From positions 6,532,413 to 6,596,412 of the forward strand of contig OZ038533.1 in NCBI GenBank assembly GCA_964036665.1: 64,000 bases of DNA, read 5' to 3'. The translations under genes were made by a program, and so were the position numbers. Of this stretch, positions 47,101-58,324 are shown in pieces. Within the stretch, counting starts at the first letter, position 1. The number at the start of each line of letters is the position of its first letter. The notes under the pieces were generated by a model that ran no database searches, had not been told where the DNA came from, and saw only the letters and a list, made by a program, of their open reading frames with translations. This DNA is from Gordius sp. MW1. Lineage: Eukaryota; Nematomorpha; Gordioida; Gordea; Gordiidae.

Positions 47101-50100
47101 GCGATCGCGAAAATGATAATTACCAAAGCCATAATGCAGGCAATGATTTTATACCATTCCTTGGCGCCTCGGATTTTACCAAATCTGTTAGCGTTGCTCA
47201 AATAATCTTTAGGCTGATCCCAAGTGAAGGATGCATTCAATGCTGCATTCTCAGCAATTGGCAAGGGTTCTAGATATTTCGATAAAATAAGAGATAGATA
47301 TCATTGTACTACATTATTTTAAAAAATATCATAATTAGCAAAAAAATTAATCTATTTTAAACCTTTTCGATATAGAAAAACAAGTCCATTTAGATTTATA
47401 ACTAATTCAAAGGCTGGAAAGCACTACTTAAGAATACGTATCATCTTCCGTCACCTACTATTCAAAATTTAAATCTCAAGCTGAATAAAATCGGGCTAGT
47501 AAATTTAAAAAATTAATTTAAATTTCATTTGCAGGATAACGGAATATTTTAAATGTTTGTTAGGTAAAACTTTAAAAATTTCCTTACTGTCCAAGACTTT
47601 AAGCCAAGCTGAGGATTCTGAGGTTCCAATAGAGTTCGATGCACTGCAATAATAATGACCAGCATCGTTTCGTGTGACATTCAAAATGGTCAAAACAGAT
47701 GGATCTTGTTGATCTTGGGAGGCCTTTATATTTGTAATAATATTATAAGAATTGAATCGACAAAAATATTTAAAGTTATTATTTTATTGAACTTTTAGAA
47801 TGATCATAAGACATTTTAATATTTTGGAGGCATAATGTATAAAAACACTGACCATAAAAATATCTAATATCACGTTTTAAACATTCAAAAATATTTTAAT
47901 TAAAACTTTATTCAAATCTGGCATTGAATTATTATATATTTATGATTAAAATGAGCAGGCTACGAAATTTACGGTATTTTAAATTAAACTTTCTATATAC
48001 TTGTATAACGTGTGAATACAAAACACCATCATAGTCCCTTTCAGACCCGTTAACACTGTATCCTTTGAGCCAATGTATAGCAGCTTCCATGTCCACGAAT
48101 AGAGGACACTTAAATTCGGCCTTTTGTCCAAGATGCACGGTTAAATTTTGAGGGTAGCCAGGTATAATTAATGGTCGGTGGGGATAGATTTCTACGAAAA
48201 TGATGCAATTTATATAAAATACAAACAATAAAAAATTAAAAGTAGCGAACGAATAAATATAGTAAACGATGGATTGATTATATTTTTTTGATGGTTTTAA
48301 TAACTCATCCTATAAATATCTGTTAAATTTTGACAGGTTTAAATGGGATCTTTTTGATTTTTTAACAATGAAAATTATATTATAGAAGGAAAGCTGTTTA
48401 TCACACCATAAATGATATTTTACACTAACAACAATTAATCCCGCGGTATTTTATAAATTTTTTGACCGTGCATCATTCATTATAAAAAAATTTAAGTTAC
48501 TAATGCCTTGATTTTCGGCACCTTTCAAAAGAACCTTTGAGTAATGGTGAAAAATTGTAAAAAACGTTAAAATGTCTCAAAAAATGTGCATTTTATTTAC
48601 GAAGGTTTTCGTTATTTACCCACAACATCTAGCAAAAACGTCGCATTGATGCTACCATATTCATTGTTCACGACACAGGTGTAATTGGCTTTGTCGTAAA
48701 TCATCAAATCCTCGATTATTAAAAACCATTTTTTCCTCTGTTTAAAAAGAAATAAAAAGGATAAATTAAATTGACTACAATTATAGGGAAAATTTTTTAC
48801 CTTGACCCTCGGAGGGTCTGATGTGAAGGCGTAGCCGTTTTTGAGCCAAGTTATAGTTGGTTTTGGAGTTCCTACCGAAGGACACCTTATAACAGCCCGG
48901 GTTCCGGCTGGTTTTACTATTTCTCTATGACTCCAAGACTCTGACTCGATAAATTTGGGTGGGCCTGTTTTGACATACAACAATTATACAATCAATAAAT
49001 TTCATAAAAATTTTGATTAAAGGTTAGTTACGTTTGTTAGTCATTCATGCCACTTATTTTATGGTGTAGATGTTCGTGCATCATCTCACTTCAGAAAATT
49101 AAGATCATGCATTAATTTTATTTTTCTTAATTGATGGAATTTATCTTTGTAAGAATATATGTGCAAAGATTGTAAGATGCGCACTTTATAAAACATGCGG
49201 GTTATGATGATAGCCTATTATTGGTTAATTGATATGGTGCCTGGTTAAAAGATTGCACTTGTTTGTATTAATTGTAGAGCATGCGATGCGCATAGTTAAG
49301 AAGTCATATGATAATACCCTTTAAACCGGAGGATTGAAGAGATCGACCCTCTTTGGCCGAAATTAATAAATCGGGAGAAACAATCGGTTCAAAGTCCCCT
49401 TCAAAATATTCTGTCAGACGAAGACACACAATGTTTTATTATTTGAGTACAATTCGTAAAATTAAGTATGCTCGATGTCGAAAATCCAAATTTTTGAAAT
49501 AAATGTGCTATAAACCATTGAAACTAGTTTTGGTCAAATTTCAAATATTTATTTTTAATTTGATAGGAGAACACGTCATGATAAATATAAAATTGAGCTA
49601 TCTCAAAAAATAATATTCCAAATCTAAAATATGGGTCATTTTATAAAATATAACTTTTCGTTTACTTAACCCTTACAAATTGTAAAAATTGGGCCAATCA
49701 AAGACTATCGACAAATTAAATTAGAAAATGCACCAATTAAGGCCAGATTATTAATTTCACTCTTATCTTTTACAAGAATTAATTAACAATAAAATATATA
49801 TTTACCAATCTTAATAAGTTTATGAAAATAATTGCTTTCAACATTAATATTCTAATTTTCATTATTAAATGCATATGGAGCTCATTATTATCAAACCCGT
49901 TATGTCAGTATATATAACTTATTACCCATTGAAAACAATAAAAAAATATAATAAAATATACATATACTTACTCAATGATAAAACTGAGATGGTGAAATTG
50001 CGATCCAAAATAACGGGCCTGGCGCTGTTAATGATATCCTCTTCTTCAGGTGTTTGGGGCGCTTCCCCCAACAGAGACCTTATGTATAGATAAGAAGGAT

Positions 50101-50684
50101 CCATGGTGGAATTGGTAGCTATAACCAAACATCGATAATGGCCTTCGTCATTTTGCACGACGCTACGAATGATTAATCTATCGTTTCTCCCACTAGCCGA
50201 TTTGAAAATGAGTCGATCAGGCATAGTCCTTTGATGGGCCGGGTCTCCAGCATCCAAAATTTGCCCGTCCTTGAACCAAATAACGAATATGTCCGGGTCG
50301 AAGGTAATAGGGCCATTTTGATAATTACTGCCCCAACTTGTGACATCGTTAGAGCCTGGAAGAGTGAGATTTGGAGTTACATCTGGGACGTAATGAACGC
50401 TGCAACTCAACCTAACGAAATCTTCTTCGGGACATTCGTACTCTAATCTCGGTTCTTGAATTACAAATTGCAGTCGTCTTCTCGCTGAGCTCGCTCCCGG
50501 TTCTTCGAGACCTTAATAAATCATTGATGAAAAATAATTTAAATTCGGTTTTTGTTGCTTATTTATGAAATTTACCTGATATATTTCCATTGGCTTGGGC
50601 TGATGACGACGGTATGGCGTTTATTGTGGTCCCAAATATGAATAAATAAAAGGCGAATGGAAGGTAGAAAATGCTTTTTATCAT
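44131..50684 (-). CDS. FGFR: Fibroblast growth factor receptor, complete 15-exon gene
   Basis: Exons (minus): 50684-50576, 50511-49972, 48964-48801, 48737-48620, 48191-48001, 47723-47588, 47269-46971, 46792-46503, 46391-46207, 46125-46012, 45941-45631, 45513-45320, 45062-44925, 44730-44625, 44376-44131. All join in phase with GT-AG sites into 1046 residues. A signal peptide starts [18 protein letters not shown]. Ig1 is in exon 2 (CSVHY, HYRCLV), with an acidic PEEED stretch after it; Ig2 is in exons 3-4 (IRCPS, YTCVV) and Ig3 in exons 5-6 (FKCPL, HYYCSA). The membrane helix spans about residues 461-481. The kinase (about 616-965) has [51 protein letters not shown] with paired activation-loop tyrosines, and SFGIVLWE. 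The tail begins EYLDLG, as in vertebrate FGFRs. It binds FGF at the cell surface and signals by tyrosine phosphorylation. The roughly 60-residue kinase insert in exon 11 is longer than in vertebrates. Confidence 0.95.
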
Positions 50685-52526
50685 CGAGCCCTTTAAATTA
50701 CAATTTTTTCCAATAGAGTAGTGTGAAAAGCTGCTGGGACGTATGCAGGGAATTCCTTAATGTTTTCCGATAGCTTAGGTGTATCACTCACTGTATGACG
50801 ATCAATAATTACAATTAATTAGGGAGGAAAAAATAAATGATTTAAAATAAATGTGGTACTCTGTTTTATAATTTTAATAGATCAAAAAAAGTAAGGGCAC
50901 TGCATCGGACAGGAAGCAATTAGATATAGCATATGATGATTATTAATAATAAATAGTAGTCGTATTCCTATGTCTAACAACAGTCTCTATCCACACATGT
51001 GTCACTGGTCAATCGCATTGACATCAAAGAACAATTTCCACGTTCATTCCGAAACGTCATTTATGTATAAGCATTTTAAAGATGGGGCCCGGAATATCTT
51101 TTGAAGTTTGGAGGAAGAATTTTTAATCGAAAACACGTGTAGAGAGAGGTAAAATTATTCTTGGAAGGGTAAAAGAGATATGGCTTGTGTTAAATACTGA
51201 ACCACAAATACTTTTTACGCTACTTATTAAAAAATGGATTTAAGTAGGATAAAAATATTATAGTGAGCTTCAGTTTAATTATAATTTCTATCAAACAAAC
51301 TTATGTATTTAAATTTAGCGTAGAATAATCCTAAAATTAAAATTATTTGAGATGCGAAGTTAAATGATTTATTCGTCAAAAAAATCGCGCGTTATAAAAT
51401 TAAAATTAGCTATAAATGTTGATTGAAGAAAGCAACTCCGGAAATCTAGCTTAGCCTAAGAATGCGGCCACATGTATCAATTATAATCTATGACCGACTA
51501 CTTACCAAAGTTGTGTGGTTATTTTCACCAATCAAAGCTTAGAGTATATACTGGCTTAAGTTATAAATAATTGAGGGCGTGTGTGGTATTGATTAAAGTG
51601 CGATGCAGAAATTTTACACGTGGCCCCCCAACACCACGTGCTAACGATATCCACATGGCTGACCCTTCCTAATACTTAAAACTTCCGGGGCTTACGCCTT
51701 AAAAATTCTATATGGGCAGGTAAGGTGACTTGTGCCTGTGTGGTAATACTGTCAACTATGTTAAGCATTTTGAGGTTTGGTAAATATATCAAAATACCGT
51801 AAAGCTAGTTAAAAGTTTGTCATAGAGTATCATGACAGGAAACTAAATTCTAAGCTAATGCATTAACTTTCACATATTTTTGCTTGTGATTTGATATGAC
51901 ATACGCTACTAGGGCTAATAAAATTAGCAACTTCCTTCTCCTCTAATAAAAAATTGAAAGGAAATTGTTGCAATTAGCCATCTTTTAATCACTCGACTAA
52001 ACGGAAGCGTGTAATGTATTTTGTTATGATATCTAAGCTTGAATGAAACAAGATTAGGAAGGTAACGGCGAAATGTTAAAAAGTAACTTGATTAATAGCT
52101 TTAGTTAGAGGTGATAATTTTTGCAATTTTATATTTCTTTGCTGATTAATTTACTAATGTTTTTAAATAGCTTATTCATTACATATATACGTAGCTCAAC
52201 AGCAAATACTGACTAATCTTTGTGAAAAGGAAGGTAAAACTTTTAAAAATATGACTAAAATTAGTTTAAAATATGCATAATGTCCAAACGATGGAGTAAA
52301 ATTATATTTCTCTACTTTTTTTGCTAGCATTATAAGCACGACACGGTTGAGGAAAGATATAAATTCATATTTACTATTTATATTTTTTGCGAGCTTAATC
52401 TAATATATCAAATTTGCTAAATTAAAATATTTAGATTTCCAGATAGTTAAGCAAGAATGGGATTCAAAGAAGGAAGGCCCGTGAACTTACGATGTATAGC
52501 TGTACCCATCTCGCTAAGCTTTAAAA
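50685..52526. other. Upstream region of FGFR, no gene seen
   Basis: AT-rich, mostly unique sequence. FGFR promoter and any 5' UTR exon should lie here; no TATA box or motif cluster is compelling. Confidence 0.4.
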
Positions 52527-52714
52527 CATGGGCGTAGCCAGGGAGGAGGGGACAGGGGCAGAAGGCGGCCGCCCCGCCCCCTAAATGACAAAAAAGAATT
52601 CCAATGCAAAAACCCTTAAAAATTAAAAAAATATGTTTTGGTTCCCCCCCCCCTTTAATTGAACCTTTAAATGTTTCGCCCCCCCCCCTAATCCAAAACT
52701 TGGCTACGCCCATG
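52527..52714. mobile_element. GGGCGTAGCCAGG-type MITE
   Basis: CATGGGCGTAGCCAGGGAGG at left, TTGGCTACGCCCATG at right, 188 bp, with C-runs in the interior. Flanks CTTTAAAA / CTTTTTAA match at 6 of 8. Confidence 0.85.
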
Positions 52715-53457
52715 CTTTTTAATGTATAGAAATTTTCCGCAAATAGTGAAATGTTCAACGTAACTATTTAAAAATGTAATATTTTTCAAATTAAATTTCT
52801 ATCTAAAAATAAATGAACTAATCAAAAATTGAAAAAACAAGGAAAATTTCAGTCGCATTTAGACATTTCAAAAAAATTTATTAATGAGATAACAATCTTA
52901 TACTTTATAAATAAATTAAAAGCCTTTATAAAGTTAGCTAAGCTTCTAATAAAGGCTCAAAACTGTTTTAAACCTCATTTTTCGGGAACGCCTACAATTT
53001 CACCTTCACGTGCGTTAATAAAAAGCCATGCATTTTATTTATATTTCAAACCTGCCTCTAAGCTAGCGCTAACGTGGCCGTCCCTCAACATGGCAAACAA
53101 GCCGTTAAAACAATTAATCCGCTTAAAATACAAAATATATCCTATCGCCACCCCCACCCGCATTTCGCATGTTTATCTCAAAAAATTTACACGATACCTT
53201 CTCCTCAGTCAAAGTTTTGCAGTTTTGTTAGTGGAGTTAACAAATTAGCTACAAAATAACAATGCCAATAATGCTTGATGGACGCTTGTCTGTCCCTAAA
53301 GTCTAAACGTGGAAAAAATCTCAAAATATCGATAAATAGCTTATTTATTCATCGTTAATAGAACACATATTATTTTATTTAAAAATTGAAACAAAAAATT
53401 AATAATCGTTTTTATTTGATTTTTTTATAATAAACTAATTTTAAATGTATGTATTAT
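52715..53457. other. No gene seen
   Basis: AT-rich. A 139-codon + strand frame at 52829-53248 has no recognisable domain and low-complexity Lys/Leu/Ser composition; I do not support it as a gene. Confidence 0.4.
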
Positions 53458-53626
53458 CATGGGCGTAGCCAGGGGGGCAGAGCCCCCCCCCCTAATTTGC
53501 GGAAAAAAAATTCAATGCCAAAAACTTTGAAAAATTAAAAAATATTATGTTTTGCCCCCCTCTAATTGAACTTTTAAGCGATTTGCCTTGCCCCCCCCCC
53601 TAATCCAAAACCTGGCTACGCCCCTG
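53458..53626. mobile_element. GGGCGTAGCCAGG-type MITE with perfect 8-bp duplication
   Basis: CATGGGCGTAGCCAGGGGGG ... CCTGGCTACGCCCCTG with TGTATTAT on both sides (53450-53457 and 53627-53634). Best evidence, together with the next copy, that the family makes 8-bp target duplications. Confidence 0.92.
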
Positions 53627-53848
53627 TGTATTATAATAATTAAAATTTCAGCTTTAACCCATTGGTGTTGGCGCTCGCGGGAAAGGGGAGTGGTAAGGCT
53701 GCGAAATTATATGAAACATAAAATTTAAAATTCATATTGCATTACAAATAATTATAATTTACATCGCTGATCTTATAAATGAATTTTTACTTTTTTACAC
53801 AAATGGACTTTATTTAAAAAAATTTAATCATTCGTTAAGCCTAAGGCC

Positions 53849-53981
53849 CATGTGCGTAGCCAGGTTTTGGATTAGGGGCGGGGGGGGCAAAACGTTTAAA
53901 AGTTTAATTAAAGGGGGGCAAAACATAAAATTTTTAATTTTTATAGTTTTTGCACTGCCCCCCCCCCTGGCTACGCCCATG
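53849..53981. mobile_element. GGGCGTAGCCAGG-type MITE with perfect 8-bp duplication
   Basis: CATGTGCGTAGCCAGG ... CCTGGCTACGCCCATG with CTAAGGCC on both sides (53841-53848 and 53982-53989). 133 bp; interior is G-run, A/T, C-run. Confidence 0.92.
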
Positions 53982-53989
53982 CTAAGGCC

Positions 53990-55325
53990 TGTTAACTCTT
54001 CCATTTAATTAACTTATAAGGGTGAAGCACTTTCTTTTGTAAACCTTTAAAAAGAGATCCTCTTATATAAAGTGATAAAACGTCGGAGAAAAAATGAAAA
54101 TATAATTATAAAAACAAAGTATGAATATTAAAATAATTTTTATATTACTATGTTTATTAAACTTTTATAGTTGCATTTGATTTAGATCATTCACTTTTTA
54201 TCTACAAAATTTTGTCATTAAATAAAATCAATTAATTCTATCATATAATTTATAAGAACCGAGCTCGGGAGGTTTACAAAGCTCATATTTGCCAAAAACA
54301 TTACTTTAATTAACTATGTTATGCATCTATTTATAAAAGCTCTCGGATCGATTAAAACATAGAAAAATAAGTATATCGTGTTGTTTGTAAAATTAATAGA
54401 AATGAATATGTTTTCAAAATTGTGATTCAAAAATCAAGTGAACGGCAAACAGTCTATAGCAGTTAAAACTTTATTTTATAGAAATATCATAAAATTGTAA
54501 TGCACAAACTAATTTTGGATTTTTTTTCTATTAGTAGCTTATTATTAGGTTTTAGCAAAATATTCTAATACTTTTTGATTCAATTTTCTTTTAAAACTTT
54601 TCATTGTTAGGTGTCATAACCTGGGCAAAACTATCAAATTGCTTGTCAAAAACCTCAACATATGAACCATAAGTCTTTAATTATTAATTTGTGATTACAA
54701 ATAAAAATAAAAAATTTAAAACTTCCCCTCCAGATCTTAGTCTGATTACCAGCCTCACACCCCCCCCCCCTCCCCTAAATTAACATTATATAAACATTAA
54801 TGCATGTGAGGTAACTATAAAAAATGTCAATTTGTCCATTAACCAAATTCTACTTATGCCTATTAATAACATTTTACTATTTCACTCTAAAACCCCTTTT
54901 ATTATTTGCCATAATTTGAAATTTTATCGTTTATAATATAAATTATAGATAAATCAAAGTTATATTTATATTGAATATTGTATATTTGCACTTAATCAAT
55001 TATTCTTTTACTAAATACACTACGACTTAAACAAATTGTTTTTAAAATTATAGATGAAATATTATTTTAAATGTTTACAAAACGTCGCAATTATAATGCT
55101 TCCGCAACAAATAAAATTAAAATTGATATGATTTCTAAAATAAAATACAAACCTAGTAATTTTTAATCAAACTTCAGTCAAAAAATACAGGCCCAAAATT
55201 TTTTAAACATTTTAAAATTTAATAAATATTTTTTAAAAAGTATTTTAGTATACAGTTTTCTTCAAAATTAAATAATTTAATTAAACTTTTAGCGCCCATA
55301 ATACACTTACACATAAAGCATTAAA
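53990..55325. other. No gene seen
   Basis: AT-rich intergenic DNA with one C-run (near 54760-54770). No coding, RNA or repeat feature I can support. Confidence 0.5.
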
Positions 55326-55737
55326 TAAAAACTCGGGCCTTCGGCCCTCGTGGGAAGGGGGAGAAGGGAAGGGGAGTAGGGGAAGGGAAGAGGGGAAGGG
55401 AAGAGGGGAAGGGGGAACTCTTCTATACTCCGTATAAACGTAGCATATTTGCTATGCAATTTATGGGCGAGAAAGGTGGGAAGGGGCGAGAATGCCTATA
55501 GGGGGTATTAGATGCAAAATAATTAGTTAATTAGTTATAGGCCCTTGTAGGGGAGGACATAGGGTAATTATCAATGTTAACCAATTCAAAAACGAAAAAA
55601 AATTTCGATTTATTTGGCCAATGGTCATTTTTTTATTGGTCAGTAGCCAGCGGGCGGTCAAAAATTCATATTATCATTGGTATTAACATGAACAAATATT
55701 AATTTAATTTAAAAAAATTAAAAAAAAAATTTGTCCC

Positions 55738-55802
55738 CTCACTGACTTGAACCCCACACCTCCAGTTCACAAGCCGGCGCTATAACCACTATACCATGCT
55801 GG
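55738..55802 (-). other. tRNA-derived sequence (decayed, His-like anticodon loop)
   Basis: On the minus strand: GCCAGCATGGTATAGTGGTT (A-box-like), an anticodon-loop-like CTTGTGAAC with GTG in the anticodon position, and GGGGTTCAAGTC (B-box-like) at tRNA-like spacing. D, anticodon and T stems pair poorly, so it is not a working tRNA. It is either a tRNA pseudogene or the head of a tRNA-derived SINE; the GGGATTCGAACCC modules in other composite units may be relics of the same thing. Confidence 0.45.
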
Positions 55803-57365
55803 CTTTAAAATAGTAGAAGTTATTATGTTATTTATATAGATGATGAAATAATAAAGTTGTGTTTTATGTTTAGAAAATCAATATATATCGTCGGTCAGTA
55901 GCCAGCGGACGGTCAAAAAGTCATATTATCAATGGTATTAACAAAAACAAAAAATTAATTTAATGTAAAAAAAAAATTAAAAAAAAGTTTTTTTTTAGTT
56001 TTAAAAAAGGGCTAAATTCTTAAACTACCAGCCCGATTCGCTCGAAACTTTACCCGTAGGTGCCCAGGGCGGCCGGGGGTAAAATAACCTTTTCAGATTC
56101 CTAAAATACCTTTTCATTTTAAAAATATCGGACATTTCCCTGCCACACGTGCGGTGTAATATCTATGACACGTAGAAAAATTTTACTAATTATATAAACT
56201 TACGCGCGCCATCTAATAAAGTACAATTCGTGTCTGAGTTTAATAGTAGATTCAATTTAATTAGAAATAACGGGCTATGCTTATACCTTTGAAGGAGGTT
56301 TCGAATTTTGTGTTAGTTTCTATCGATATATTTTATCGTAAATTAGAATCTAATACCTATATTATTTTTTTAAATATTACTTTTTAGGTTTTCTATGAAA
56401 TCACAATCTAATTAAATGAAATATATTAACCCAATAAAAAAATATATATGCATTTATAAGGTTAAAAATATATATTACATAGTTGGCTGTCTGTTAGACC
56501 ATCTATAATAAATTTTTAGGTTATATATAAAATTTGGCCAATGGTCATTTTTTTCATTGGTAAGCAGCCAGGACACGGTAAAAGTGGATATAAATTCATA
56601 AGTCAAAAAAAACGAGAAAAAAAAAATTTCGAATCACATTTTGGCCAATGGTCATTTTTTCCATCGGTCAGGAGCCAGCGGACGGCCAAAAAGTCATAAT
56701 AGCAATGGTAGTAACAGGAACAATCATAATAGTCAAAAAAAAACGAAAAAATAAACTCGGATTCACATTTTGGCCAATGGTCATTTTTTTCCATTGGTCA
56801 GCAGCCAGCACACGGTAAAAGTGGATATAAATTCACAAGAGTAAAAAAAACGAAAAAAAAATTTTCGAATCACATTTTGGCCAATGGTCATTTTTTTCCA
56901 TTGGTCAGCAGCCAGGACACAATAAAAGTGGATATAAATTCATAATAGTCAAAAAAAACGAAATAAAAGTTTTCGAATCACATTTTGGCCAATGGTCATT
57001 TTATTTCATTGGTCAGCAGCCAGCGGACGGCCAAAAAGTCATAATAGCAATGGTAGGAACAGGAACAATCATAATAGTCAAAAAAAACGAAAAAAATAAT
57101 TTCGATTCACATTTTGGCCAATGGTCATTTTTTCCATCGGTCAGGAGCCAGCGGACGGCCAAAAAGTCATAATAGCAATGGTAGTAACAGGAACAATCAT
57201 AATAGTCAAAAAAAACGAAAAAATAAACTCGGATGCACATTTTGGCCAATGGTCATTTTTTTCATTGGTCAGCAGCCAACGGACGGCCAAAAAGTCTTAT
57301 TATCAATGATAGTAACAAGAACAATCATAAAAGTCAAAAAAAACTCCGGGATTCTAACCCAAAAA

Positions 57366-57870
57366 CTAGTTAAATTGCATAGCAATTAAAAGTAAACAAC
57401 TTTTATTTATGTTTATTATATAACATTGGTCAGCAGCCAGCGGACGGCCAAAAAGTCATAATAGCAATGGTAGAAACAGGAACAATTATAGTAGTCAAAA
57501 AAAACGAAAAAAATAATTTCGATTCACATTTTGGCCAATGGTCATTTTTTTCATTGGTCAGCAGCCAGCGGACGGCCAAAAATTCTTATTATCAATGATA
57601 GTAACAAGAACAATCATAAGAGTCAAAAAAAACTCCGGGATTCCAACCCCAAAACTAGTTAAATTGCATAGCAATTAAAAAGTAAACAACTTTTATTTAT
57701 GTTTATTTATAACTAGTTAAATTGCATAGCATTAAAAGTAAACAACTTTTATATTTATTATATAACCAAAACTAGTTAAATTGCATAGCAATTAAAAGTA
57801 AACAACTTTTATTTATGTTAATTATATAACTAGTTAAATTGCATAGCACAACTTTTATCTATGTTTATTA
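57366..57870 (+). repeat. Tandem repeat of about 60 bp inside composite copy 5
   Basis: AACTAGTTAAATTGCATAGC followed by AAAAGTAAACAACTTTTATT recurs four to five times at 57366-57420 and 57654-57850, with one interruption by a CCAAT-hairpin unit (57425-57650). AAAAGTaaacAACTTTT is a hairpin. One inverted copy occurs at 20540-20600. Confidence 0.85.
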
Positions 57871-58076
57871 TATAATAGATAATTTAACAAATCTTATATA
57901 TAACCATTATATAGCACACCGAGGGAGATAGAGATGAGGGGTGGGGCACCTCTTATGCATAGCAATTAAAAATAACACAGCGAGGGAGATAGAGATGAGG
58001 GGTGGGGCACCTCTTTCTCATCCATTAATTTAAAAAAGCGATAACCTAATATACCCAATGCAAATAGATAGGGTAA

Positions 58077-58134
58077 CGGACGACGGACGACGGACGACGG
58101 ACGACGGACGACGGACGACGGACGACGGACGGAC
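58077..58134 (+). repeat. CGGACGA heptamer microsatellite
   Basis: Seven to eight copies of CGGACGA just before the end motif of composite copy 5. Copies 1 and 4 have GGAC tetramer runs in the same place, so the repeat type has changed while its position stayed. Confidence 0.95.
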
Positions 58135-58186
58135 ACCAAAAAACGATCCCATAAATTGCATAGCAATTAATAGAAATAACAATGTT

Positions 58187-58324
58187 CATGAACGCAGCCA
58201 CTCAAGTTAGGGTGAGGGCAAATATTTCAGTAATGATTTAAGAAAAGGCAAGATAATGATATTTAAATTTTGTTATAAATTTACCAATAGCTGCCACCCT
58301 GCCTCCCCCTAGCTTACGCCCACG
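58187..58324. mobile_element. Degenerate GGGCGTAGCCAGG-type MITE
   Basis: CATGAACGCAGCCACTC ... CTAGCTTACGCCCACG keeps the family's end pattern and G-rich/C-rich halves but is diverged; no target duplication recognised. Confidence 0.5.

Larger units (their letters stand above)
55326..58170 (+). repeat. CCAAT-hairpin composite element, copy 5 (most complete)
   Basis: Order: ACTCGGGCCTTCGGCCCTCG hairpin leader; purine-rich GGGAAGGGG stretch; TATACTCCGTATAAACGTAG; TTGCTATGCAATTTATGGGC (55450-55469); GGCGAGAATGCCTATAGGGG. Then come about ten CCAAT-hairpin units (near 55615 and 56535-57560), a tRNA-like insert (55738-55802), and a TTGCATAGCAATTAAAAGTA tandem (57366-57870). A duplicated GAGATGAGGGGTGGGGCACC module and a (CGGACGA)n run follow, ending in CCCATAAATTGCATAGCAAT. 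It shares leader, duplicated module and end with copy 4, which runs in the opposite direction, so both derive from one element. Region 55990-56520 is AT-rich filler without units. Confidence 0.7.

Noticed and set aside
52829-53248. 139-codon plus-strand open frame
   Set aside because: No domain, low-complexity composition, no splice or poly(A) support; expected by chance over such a length of sequence.
55738-55802. Functional tRNA-His gene
   Set aside because: A- and B-boxes are present but D, anticodon and T stems pair poorly, and it lies inside a repeat unit.
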